Below are positions 49,573 to 60,031 of a DNA stretch of 64,000 bases, in pieces (the stretch's first letter is position 1; the number at the start of each line of letters is the position of its first letter). The notes below the pieces were generated by a model. It ran no database searches. It had not been told where the DNA came from and was given only the letters and a program-made list of their open reading frames with translations. The position numbers and the translations under genes were made by a program. Source of the stretch: Lunularia cruciata (taxonomy: Eukaryota; Streptophyta; Marchantiopsida; Lunulariales; Lunulariaceae); the NCBI GenBank assembly GCA_948567375.1, contig OX419755.1, positions 58,539,945 to 58,603,944 of the forward strand. The letters are read 5' to 3'.

Positions 49573-50607
49573 ACAACCAAGTTGGTTTTTTAGTTATAGG
49601 TCTAGCAAGAAATAGATTGGGATAGGTTATTTGTAAAATTCCCCCCCTAAGAATCGGACATGAAAGTTTTCCTTCATCCGGCTCAGATAGTTGGAAATTC
49701 AAAGTTAAAAATGTTTAATATATATTTTAACAAAAAGAAAATAACTACTCATTACTCAAGTAATTTTTTTAATTAATTTTTTATTATTATTGAGTTGTCT
49801 CATTCCTTAAAAAAAATAAATTTTTTTTAATAAAGGTTTTTCTTGTCTGTATTTTGATTTTAATATCCTTTAGGTTTTTGCTCTATTTCGATGGTTTTTT
49901 TTATTAGTATACTTGCGATGAATTTACTTTCAATTTCCCATTAAAAAATTAAAATTTTCTTATTATTTTTTTTACGAAATCTAAATAGCAAAGAATTTTT
50001 TTATAGAACCCTAGATTAAATCCTCTAAACAAAAAAAAAATTATATTGTAAAATTTTTTTTTTTGAGCTTCATTTCGTATTTTTATTTAAGTAATGTCAA
50101 ATTATGAGGTATTTAAAAAAATAAATTAAAATAACAGTTTTTTTATCTGTTAAAATCAAAATCAATAATCAAGTCACACATCGCAATAAACTAGACTTTC
50201 TAATTCTTTAAGAGGTTTAGCCAAAAGATTAGCAATATAACTAGGTAAACGTTTTAAATACCAAACATGTGTCACTGAACATGCTAATTGAATATACCCC
50301 ATTCCATATCTTCTAATTCTCGATTCAATAAACTCTACTCCACACTGTTCACAAAATTTTATATATATATTTTTTTCAATTCCTTGATATTTTCCACATG
50401 CACAAACTCCGCTTTAATTGGTCCAAAATTTTTTTCGCAAAATAAACCATCTTTTTCGGGTTTATGTGTTTTATAATGTAGTGTGTAAGGTTTAGTTACT
50501 TCACCAACAGTTTTACCATTAGGTAATATTCTTTCCGCCCAATTACGAATTTGTTCAGGTGAAGCTAGTTCAATTCGAAGGTGTTGGTGTTTTTTTTGAT
50601 AAATCAT
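49573..50607 (-). pseudogene. rpoC1: Plastid rpoC1 fragment (exon 1, intron, start of exon 2)
   Basis: rpoC1 encodes the beta-prime subunit of the plastid-encoded RNA polymerase. Exon 1 (50,180-50,607) starts [20 protein letters not shown] and contains [19 protein letters not shown] one-base loss near 50,410 shifts the frame; reading on in the next frame recovers the zinc-binding region ([17 protein letters not shown]) and [20 protein letters not shown]. Exon 2 is present only as LFLARPITKKPTW and a few more codons (to about 49,573) before the insert ends. The gene is truncated and shifted, in nuclear DNA, without a plastid promoter, so it is not expected to work. Confidence 0.92.
49616..50179 (-). 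other. Group II intron of the plastid rpoC1 gene
   Basis: The 5' end is GTGTGAC (50,179 downward), matching the group II GUGYG consensus. Domain V is clear at about 49,651-49,685 (minus: GAGCCGGATGAAGG, AAAA, CTTTCATGTCCGATTC), followed by a domain VI-like stretch and a 3' end of CCAAT before exon 2. Length is about 564 bp with no maturase frame, as usual for plastid rpoC1 introns. Its integrity supports recent transfer as DNA, not through spliced RNA. Confidence 0.88.
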
Positions 50608-50637
50608 AACATAAAGATTCCAAATTAATTTTAACTT

Positions 50638-51248
50638 TTAAATTTCTTTTAGTTTTAATTTTAAATCCCTTTCAAAAATAATAGCATGATTAATTTCTAA
50701 AGCTAAAGATCGTAATTCTCTTACAAGTAATTTAAAAGATTCTGGAGCAGTATTTGGTTTAGGAATAGGTTCTCCAGTAACGATAGCGCCAAGTACTTCA
50801 TAACGAGCTCGAATATGATCAGATTTTATAGTTAGCATTTCTTGTAAAATATAGGCTACCCCAAATCCTTCTAAAGCCCATACTTCCATTTCACCAACTC
50901 TCTGACCTCCTCGTCTAGATCTTCCGCGAAGCGGTTGTTGTGTAACTAATGCATAGGGACCACTTGAACGTGCATGAATTTTATCATCGACTTGGTGAAT
51001 TAATTTTAGCATATAAGCTTTTCCGACAGTAATAGGTTGTTCGAAAATTTCTCCTGTTCTTCCGTCAATTAAACGGCTTTTGCCAGGGTTGTCTGGTTCA
51101 AATAACCATGGATTTTTTGTTTTTTTACTTGCTTTATAAAGTTCAGAAAATACTAATTTTCTTGACGCTTCTCGTTCATATCGCTCGTCAAAAGGAATTA
51201 TTGGATAATTTTTGTGAAGAAAACTGCCTGCTAATCCAAGTTTAAGAG
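50638..51248 (-). pseudogene. rpoB: Plastid rpoB 3' fragment
   Basis: The last roughly 200 codons of the beta subunit of the plastid-encoded RNA polymerase are present without a break, from [11 protein letters not shown] (51,240) through [40 protein letters not shown] and [20 protein letters not shown] to the stop at 50,638. The front of the gene is missing, so it is a truncated nuclear copy. It lies 30 bp upstream of rpoC1, the normal plastid operon order. Confidence 0.93.
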
Positions 51249-54200
51249 TTACAAGACTTCGACAAGAGCTAAGTCCATGTCCAACATTGGTTGAAAAGAC
51301 TAATAATGTCCTTCAGGAGAGGTTGTCCCCAAGTGTAAGTCCTGTACTTTCGGATCCCGGAGACAACGCCATAAAGAGCACCTGTAGGTTCGGAAACTAA
51401 AAAGCCATCGACATCAACTTAGAAACTAAGAACATAGGTGTTGGGTTCCTTACCCTCGGAAGAAAATCTACTCTCTTACAATCTCGACCATTGACGAACT
51501 TGCGACGAGGTTTGCTATTCTCTCCACGTGTTACAGTCAGCAACTCCAACAAACGAATGACATCTGATAGACATGGACTTCAGAATACGGTGACCCTCAC
51601 ATCCGTCTCTCCACGATCACCGAGGCTGACGACGAGAACCTATGGAGAAGAAGTTTCTGTGCATGTCAAGGATTGCTTCTCTTCGAATACTTTACCGGCA
51701 CTTGTTACAAGCATGGGACCAGGGTCGCCACTTGGCGTGGAAGTGTCCCACCTGATCCCACTTATCAACAGTTTTGATCATTTGGTACACGGAGGGTATC
51801 AGTTATGGCTGACTTTCACTTTTCACAGATTTGTCACTTGATACATGATTGATATCAGTTGTGGGTTTGCTGCCGCCTTCACAACGACTGTCGGGTTTGG
51901 AGCCTACTAAGCACAGATGCTGCATGTTTGGAATCAACTATCGAACGTTACGATGTCTTGCTGTTCTTTTTGCTTCCGATCAACCGTCTGATTCCAAGTT
52001 TGATTCATCGGTTCAGGGCTATTTCTCCGGTGCCTGTTATCTTTCTTAAACTCTTGGATTATATAACGCATCATATTAATTCCTCGCGCTCATACCTGCG
52101 TAACGTTCCAACCGACTAGACATCTTAGGTTGAGTAGGATATAGCAAATGAGAAACTGAAATGCAATCCACTGAAGAAGCAAAGAGCGTCTTTCAATACC
52201 AAATGACGTCCGACGTGTTGAAGTTAGACCTTCCGGAATCAACTAACTTCAATAAACAGACGGTGTCGAAACGTGTATTACCTCAAACTTTTGCGACTTC
52301 TGATTCGCAGCTCCAGAAATACCTCCGAGTTGCAAACAGTTAACTGCATATGAGGTGGGATGCCATCGGTGTAACTAGCTCTTTCAGCTGCCCATGAATC
52401 TGCCTATAAATGTCCTTACACAGGCAGCGACTGAAGTACTGTATAGTACAGTCTTTTGTCACTTATGAAACATGCATTACCTGTCAGATACTCAACTCAG
52501 CATTATTGAATCCAGCAAGTACTTATGTCTGTTACGACAGTTGTGAGGCATATTTGTGGTGTTTAGGTTAGGTTCAAAGTTAGGATCTTACTTGAGTCTG
52601 AAGTCCCAGTCCATAGAGGCCACAGAAGCTTCAAGAGAGAGACCATCATGTAGGACGTGTGCATTGATTTAGACCGGGCTTCACGAGGTACATTATAGCT
52701 TTGGATGAAGCCTTCTAGTGTGTAGGTGCAATCTCTTGCACTTTAAACGGTTACAACTTATTTTGCCTAAAGTGAGAAATGAGAAAGCAACAAATAGTAA
52801 GGGACACGTGTAGAAAAGATGAAGACAATTTTGCATCAAGAAGAAATTGTTGAGCGGTAATTTATTCTACATTTTGTAAGAAGAAATGTAAAGGAAACGG
52901 GGGGAATCCCATCGTGACTTGACGGGATTGCTAATGCGATCACACGTTAACATCTTCTGAAAGTTATGAGAGACAGAATTTATGAGAGATGTTTGATAGC
53001 AAGTATTATAGGAGAACCAACTCAATTCTGTATTATATTTCTCAGTTTGTGTTTTTGGGTTATAACTGACTATACCATGGCTGTAACCAATTGCCGATTA
53101 CAATTCTCGAAAAGGTTCTGCTATTTTGAATGAAGAACTGCTCTTACTGAATTTCCACAGGGACGTTTCCGGAGATGACTTTGAGCGCACCTTTCTTGGA
53201 ACTTTGTTTAATTCCCCTCCATGTGCTCCCAAAGAACAACAGTAAAGCAGGCCTTGACATTGTACCCGAAGAGCAACGTTACATGCACAGTAGTTCAAAC
53301 CACCGCAGTTGATCGCTGAAAGACGTATACGGCTATGCTGTGAGCAAAGATGTAAGATGGGACCAAGGTAAACTCAGATCAGGACCATACGTTATTCACA
53401 TTGACGAATTACTATCTTGATTGCCAACAGGATAGACGGTACGAATGAGTTGGTCAAGGATGAGAATGTGAGAGAAATACGTTTCTAGGAAAGAACAACG
53501 TTAGTCCCTACAAGGAAGAATGGGAGAGTTTGGGGTGCGCGTTGCACAGAGAACCTCGTCCTGGCGCTGTTGCGTAGGTTTAACTGACAGTACGCTAAAC
53601 TCCAAATGCAGTAATACATGGAGAGTCGGTGAGGGCAAAGCTTATTTCACAACGTCTGGGGCTAGTCACTCTCTATTTTGGGATGCGCAATCGACGCCTG
53701 CCTCTCCGATATGCATCGTAAAAGACAAGGCAACTTAAATTAGCTATATGTAAGTCGATACTGCAATAGACTCCTGTCACATTCCCTCGTCTACCAAAAT
53801 ATTTTTCCTCCTGAACTACCAATATATGATACCCATCCAGGTTTCTAAAAACGGACTGACTCGCTTATTCCAATTTCATTTGAGTGGTCTCGAGTTTCAC
53901 TTTTAAAATTGAAGTAAAACTCTTTCTGTCAAAAGACTCGGTCAACACATTCGCTTTCAACACAAAGAGATATTGGAGCATCAATTGTCTGGCAAACTAT
54001 TGGCTGCAACCAAATCATTGACTTTCCAAATGAATATGCTGTAAAAGAGTTACCTGTAACGGAGAAGTTGCATGGCCCGGAATTTCTCTGCATATCATAC
54101 TAAACGGATACTCATGCAGGGCCCGTCTGGTAAAGTAGTACAGTGAAGTGAGGTGACTATTGGCTCTTTCGAATCCTATATTGGCTCGGGTTTTATCCTA

Positions 54201-54832
54201 AAATTTCATTCATTCATGCACGCAGAACTGCTGCTAGAAAATCACGAACTATTCTTCCCTGGAGTTGTTACACACCACACGACTGCTGTGTGGAATCGCT
54301 CTACTGTGTATAGTTTACATGCATGTCATCGTCATGTAGCACGTGCAAAATGAAAGATCTGTCCATGTTTGACTCTATTGCCATGGTGATAATCGTTCCC
54401 TCCGACAGACAAAGCTCCATTGAGCTTAACTAGACGATTCTGACAATATGCCAGAATATCCCTGGCTCTTTTCGACGGTAAAGATGGAAACCCCAAACCC
54501 TAAACAAGCGCTGCGACTTGTCGGTCGCTTTAGGTCAGGTCGGTCGATCGCGACTGACGCCACGCGAAGCTGTGTCGCGGGAGATGGCTACTGGTCGCGG
54601 AGAGAAGGCTGTGACTTACTGACCCTGCCTACTGCAATACTTTATTCTACTGGACGAAAGAGCGATATCGGTCGGTACAAGAGGAGGTCGAGTCGAGTTC
54701 ACTGTGGAATTTGCTCTCGTCTATATTTGGTGATCTCCAAGTCTTTAATCGCCGGGTGATCTTTTGTATCCTCCGAGAACAGCAGCCGTGCGTGATATGA
54801 GAGGAATGCGTGTCTTCGTTATCTGAGAACGC
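51249..54832. other. Intergenic DNA without a supported gene
   Basis: Several frames of 60-116 codons occur (51,491-51,841 +, 51,859-52,119 +, 54,448-54,759 +), but none shows a domain, motif or neighbouring exon that I recognise. A telomere-like AAACCCTAAA lies at about 54,495 and could be part of an upstream control region of the transporter gene at 55,154. No mobile-element ends were found. Confidence 0.45.
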
Positions 54833-54864
54833 GGGAGGGAGGGAGGGAGGGAGGGAGGGAGGGA
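54833..54864 (+). repeat. (GGGA)n microsatellite
   Basis: About eight tandem GGGA units lie about 300 bp before the transporter start codon. Four or more G-triplets with one-base spacers can form a G-quadruplex. A short GA run follows at about 55,134-55,150. Confidence 0.95.
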
Positions 54865-55153
54865 ATTTGGTTCGTGCACCCCAAAATTGGAAATTTTAGG
54901 AAAAGGAACTCAGGACTTCGCACTGGAGTTTTGGTCGACTTTGGGATCTGGAAAGTTTTACGGGCACTCCGGGGACGCTTGACCAGGAGTAGTGTCTGAT
55001 CCATAGTATCGAAGGAGCAGAACTTGTTGTAGAGCTAAAACGGAGACGATGTAGAAAGTGAGGAATTTGGGAAGAAAGACGAATTGGTGAGCAGGAAGTA
55101 GGGACCACAAATTTGAATTGCTGAATTAAGCAGTGAGAGAGAGAGAGAGAAGC

Positions 55154-58025
55154 ATGACCGTGAGTGGGGGGCCGAAGGGCCAGGTAACGAAATGGGTAAG
55201 CTTAGCGACAGGGATTTGGGTACAGGCGTTGGCAGGAATGGGGAATGTGTTCCCTCACTACGCACCCACGTTGAAGAGGGTACTGAATTTTAATCAAGTT
55301 CAGTTGAATAACTTGGGAGTCGCCAAGGATTTTGGAGAAAGTGTAGGATTGCTCGCGGGCATGCTTTGTAATATACTTCCGACATGGGTTATCCTGCTCA
55401 TTGGTGCCATTGAAGGTTTTCTCGGCTTCGGAACCGTTTGGCTTGTAATTAGTGGACACATTGCGCCTCTTGCTTATTGGCAGGTACTTACCTCCCCTCG
55501 CCCAAGTCTATGTTGTGGAGTGTGCTTGCTCAGAACAGAATGTCGGACTGTTTCTTGCCCTCAGGATCTGGACTCCGAGTAATTTTCTGGCATACTTGTC
55601 TCGTGATTGTTGTTAATTAGATTCTCTGGAATTCTGTTAGCCTGATCATCAGAACCTTTCACCTGGATCCTCTCTCAGATGTGGTAATTCACGCCTTCAG
55701 TGTAGAGCTGAACTGGAGTCGTCAAAGATGTTATGCATGTTTATGTTAGAGTTATCCCAGAGCGCTATCTCTCCGGTAATATCTTAGGTCCTTGAACTAT
55801 CCTCATCTCAGAGCACGATTCCCATTTTACGCACGCCATCAGGAAGGCGTCTGAGGCGTATTTGGGTCCATTGTGTGCCGGGTATGTTAGAACTTTGGGG
55901 TGAAATAATCCACTTCATACATTCAGCAAAGAGTGAATTTCGCTCAGGGTCGCAGATAGGAGTGATAAATTTGCCGGTTTGAGATATGGAGACTGTCGAT
56001 TACAAGTCTCTCTACTTGTCAACCCTGTCTCTACTTGTCACTACCCTGTCTCTACTTGTCTCTACCCTGTGTTTTGAGGCCAGTTAAACTGACTGTCGTA
56101 CAATCGGAGCTCCCTTTCACAACTTTGCTCTAAGGGCGGAATTCAGAGTGGGGAAGAAATCACCGTCTTAAGTTTTCCAGGAGTAGCAACGTTACTCAGC
56201 GGAAAGTGAAATTGAGTCTCTGGCTCAATAGTTCTCAATCGCGAAATCGTTTGCTCACTTCTCCATTTTCTCTCTTCTTCGCTGTACAGATGTGCGTGGT
56301 ATTGTGTTTGGCATCGAACTGCGCGACATGGCTGAACACTGCGGTGCTAGTGACCTCCATGCGCAATTTTCCCGACAATCGAGGCACAGTGGTGGGCATA
56401 ATAAAAGGGTTCATCGGCCTGAGCAGCGCAGTGTACACCCAGTTCTACACCACTCTTATGGCTGACGATCCAACGTCTCTGGTCCTCTTCCTCGCCGTTG
56501 GTCCCAGCGTCGTCTGTCTAGTGGTCATGTACTTCATCCGGCCCGTCTCCACTCCCGATGGAGCACCCCCATACTACGACCCGAAAGAGCACGGTGGCTT
56601 CGTCTTCATCCACGTTGTTTGCATCTCGTTGGCCCTTTACCTATTCGTTGCCACTCTGAGCGAGAACTCGATTGTTCTTCCGCCTCTGGTATCTAAAATC
56701 ATGGTCGCTGTGCTGGTGGCATTCCTCGCCGCTCCACTGTTAGTACCCGCGAAGTTTCTGCTGGATAAGAGGCTTTGGAAGGCCAGCCGCCTCAGATCGA
56801 GACCCTCATCATTCGAAGCTTTGTCTGCCAGTGTCAATGATGATAATTTGGAGGAGCCTTTGATGAAGCAGTCCAATGGAACTCATGCTTCTTCTAGACG
56901 ACAGGAGCACACATCTTCTGCTGCGCGAAGTGATGGGTACGACTCCAGCAGACCGTCGAGCCCACAGGAGAGATCGAAGCATGACCGGGCAGGTATATTG
57001 TGCATGGCTCCGAGTAACCCAGACATGGATGGAGATACTGATCACGGGACTCTTCTGGCGGTCGGAGAAGGAGCTGTGCGGAGAAGGCCACATCGTGGGG
57101 AGGATTTCACTCTCACGGAAGCGATGGTGAAAGCCGACTTTTGGCTGTTGTTTTTCACCTTCTTCTGTGGTGTCGGCACGGCGATCACGGCCACGAATAA
57201 TTTAGGACAGATTGGCTTGGCCCAGGGTTATTCGGATGTCACCGTGTTCGTCTCTCTCACCAGTGTGTGCAATTTCCTAGGTCGTCTTGGTGCCGGGGCA
57301 GTTTCCGAGCACTACGTCAGGTAGATAATTATCCCTTCTGGTCTCGTGCATTGAACTCCTTGTGATGTCTGTCAAATTCAAAGGTTTCTATATGAACACT
57401 TTCTGACTGCTGGGTTTTGTTCTTTTCATTCAGGTTATCTGCTATACCTCGGACAGTGTGGATGCTCGTTGCGGAGGTAGTTATGATTGTGGCACACTTA
57501 CTGTTCGCTTCAGCGCTTCCAGGTTCTCTATATGTAGGATCAGTGCTTCTCGGCACGTCTTTCGGTGTGCATATTGCGATCATGGTTCCAGTCGCCTCGG
57601 AGCTTTTCGGTCTGGCAAATTTTGGCATGATATACAATTTCATGACGATCGGAACTCCCATAGGATCTTTGCTTTTTTCTGGAATCATCGCTGGTTATCT
57701 GTATGACAAGGAGGTAGCGAAGTCCCACGACGTAGGTAAAACCAACGACAGCAGTCATCATATTGCTGCCCATTTCTTGGCTAATGCGCGCCTCGGAGAG
57801 AAAGAGGCGGACTGTCTTGGAGCCCACTGCTTTCAGGTCACCTTTCTAGTTATGGCACTGGTGATGGTCTGTGGTCTGATTCTGAACATCGTACTTACGC
57901 TTAGAATCAGGCGCGTTTACAAATCCTTGTATACGAACTCTCGCCCCGGTTCCTCCGCTACTCTTGCAGATGGGGAGCAATCATCTCCAAGGACTCCAAA
58001 ACCCCGGCATAGAGACTTCCACTAG
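55154..58025 (+). CDS. Nodulin-like / MFS family membrane transporter
   Basis: Three exons join in frame with GT-AG borders: 55154-55483, 56290-57320 and 57434-58025, giving 650 residues. The N-terminal nodulin-like domain starts at VTKWVSLATGIWVQALAGMG and holds about six membrane segments, including IIKGFIGLSSA after the first intron. A hydrophilic loop of about 110 residues, Ser/Arg-rich (RSRPSSFEAL, SSRPSSPQERS), separates it from the second MFS half (from LTEAMVKADFWLLFFTFFCG), with NNLGQIG and NFLGRLGAGA. The C-terminus is charged and cytosolic. The layout fits the plant NFD4/nodulin-like MFS group; the substrate is unknown. The start is the first ATG in a hydrophilic lead; upstream in-frame codons are GA-repeat. 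Intron 1 holds a short minisatellite. No break is seen. A membrane location, organelle or plasma membrane, cannot be decided here. Confidence 0.9.
56005..56072 (+). repeat. Minisatellite in intron 1 of the transporter gene
   Basis: Three tandem units of about 21-22 bp, each built on CTCTACTTGTC followed by (T)ACCCTGT, occur between about 56,008 and 56,070. Confidence 0.85.
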
Positions 58026-60031
58026 TAGCGGCAGCAGCAACATCCCTTTTGGCCTGGTATGCACTCGGGGATTAGGAATTTTCAGGACGCTCACACTCTA
58101 CTTCCTTCTCCCAGTCTTTCCCCTTATATTATGTTCCAAAGGTGCCGGCTACAATTCAGTGCTGCTTTCCTCCCTCTCTCCTTTTCCTCTCATAGCGTAG
58201 AGCTGTACAAAAATTTACCCGAAAGCGTTTTGAGAATCCATTCTTCAATATAACCTTTATATCGTTGAAGTAGATTTTTGATCTTCATGTTCACATGCAG
58301 ATAACCGGCTTAACGAATTTCGACTGGAAAAGGGTTTTACCCTTTTCCAGTCGCCCTTTTACCTGTCATCGATCTTCAGTCTCCGTGCCCTGGAAGTTCT
58401 CATTCGCATCAGTGTTGCCAGTGACTTGTCTGCGCCGTGTCTCGCCTTTTGTCCATTCTCTAGCGAACACTAGACACCGTAAAGCTGGCCACCTCTGCTC
58501 GCAGGGAGAACTTTCTCTTACAAGAACTTGGATCCATTATCAAGTTCCGTGTGGAGCGGAAATAAAACTCACATGCTGATAAAGTACTGAACGCGTTGAA
58601 ATGAAAGCAGCAATCACACACCCAATGCGTGTCCCTGACTGAATGCTCGAGACGAGGAAAAGGAACTGTGTGCCTGGGACATCTGGCCTATATGTGTAAT
58701 CCGATGACTTCCTGACAAGCCTGCAATACATAACAACTGAAGACAATTCAGTCCTTACGTAGAAAGATAACCCGCAAGGAAGTGGAGATGCGATCTTGGA
58801 GTACTAACAGGTACTTGCCTAGGGGTGCCAATGTTACAGGTAATCTCTTTGAACGCCCTACAAACGGAAGAAGCTCGCCATGGAAGTGAACAGCGGTAGT
58901 GTGAGATACCGTAATCTCATGCGGCACATCATGTAGAGTTGCCCGTGACGAAACCCTTGATCGGGTTCAATCTGCTCGCTCTCCCTCTCATGATAAAGAA
59001 ACTTGACTGTTGTCATTTTCTTACAAAGCCATGGGCATTGAACTCAATGGTCCAAGGTCTGCTTCAATAAGTCACTTTGCTGGATGCTCTGGTCTTTGGT
59101 CTTTGGTCTTTGGCTCTAACATCCTGTTTGAATTGATGGAGTATCAGTGTCTCTCCATTCCTGTGCCAACTTCATTGAAACTATGCAATTCTCTCATGTC
59201 TTCAGATATCGATCGGGTCAGGTGAGTTAACCGCCATCTTGGTTGATAGAGACAAAGCCGGACTGAAAGACACAGCGGATACATGCAGAAATAGGAAATA
59301 CGGTGGCTCAAGAGGAGATTTATGAAGTCAAAGAGGAAACGAATGAGAGGAAATAGTTCTTCAGAAAGTTGTGAGTTGAACTAAATACAGTAGAGATGCA
59401 TAACGGTATGCCTTTACACGACAAAGTGACCGCGTATGGTCACTAAGAGGAAGACAAAAGTAGGATGGCAATTACTTTGCCATGGCTTGATCGTGCATAA
59501 AATACGCGCCTTGCTAACTACATAACTCTATTAGAAACGCGTCTGCAGGTTTCAAGCGTATTGCCTGGAAATACCTGGAAGAAACGGAGCTGCTGACCAA
59601 CCTATTTAGTATGACTCCGGGTAAACCTGAATTTTAAAACACCAATCAAACAGATCACCTTGCCTCAGCCAAAAAGTTGCTGAAGTGCAGCGTTCACGGC
59701 AACAAGCTCCGAATGCGTCAATTCATGATCAATAGGCTTGAGAGCCAGCCATATCTGCCCGTCTGTAGAGCAGCATAATAGCCGATGCGTATTGATACGA
59801 TTACGTCTCAACGGACAAAATTTCTAAGCGCTTCGATCCCAACGGTACGGCGCAACCAAACTCCGATAGTGAGGCATAAATCGCATAAAAGTCGGAACGA
59901 CAATTCCCCACCACTTTGGTGCTGTATAGGACTCCAGAACATCTGAAGAAACCCTATTAGCCGCAAGGGTGCACTTCAGTAGCAGATTAGTGTACAATTC
60001 GAGTGGACTGATCGAATTTCCTAACAAAATT
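58026..60031. other. Convergent intergenic region between the transporter and NOB1
   Basis: It contains the 3' flanks of two convergent genes. Apart from a perfect hairpin at 58,321-58,353 I see no structured or coding sequence. Short frames (58,295-58,579 +, 59,010-59,225 +) carry no recognisable features. Confidence 0.5.
58321..58353. repeat. Perfect 15-bp hairpin downstream of the transporter gene
   Basis: CGACTGGAAAAGGGT (58,321-58,335) and ACCCTTTTCCAGTCG (58,339-58,353) pair perfectly around a TTT loop, about 300 bp after the stop codon. It could be a foldback remnant or a structure in a long 3' UTR. Confidence 0.88.

Larger units (their letters stand above)
49554..51248 (-). other. 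Nuclear insertion of plastid DNA (rpoB 3' end - rpoC1 5' end)
   Basis: The segment holds, on the minus strand, the end of rpoB, a 30-bp spacer, rpoC1 exon 1, the rpoC1 group II intron and the first bases of exon 2, in plastid order. It is cut off at both ends within genes and sits between nuclear genes, so it is a plastid-to-nucleus transfer (NUPT). The rpoB part is unbroken, and rpoC1 has one frameshift, suggesting a fairly recent transfer. The 19-mer GCTAATCCAAGTTTAAGAG is present at both ends (49,554-49,572 and 51,230-51,248). Confidence 0.9.

Noticed and set aside
49554-51248. Working plastid polymerase genes or a piece of plastome in the assembly
   Set aside because: Both genes are truncated, rpoC1 has a frameshift, and both flanks are non-plastid sequence next to nuclear genes; only junction-spanning reads could reopen this.
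51491-51841. 116-codon frame as a possible small gene
   Set aside because: No motif, neighbouring exon or signal supports it, and such lengths arise by chance in this base composition.
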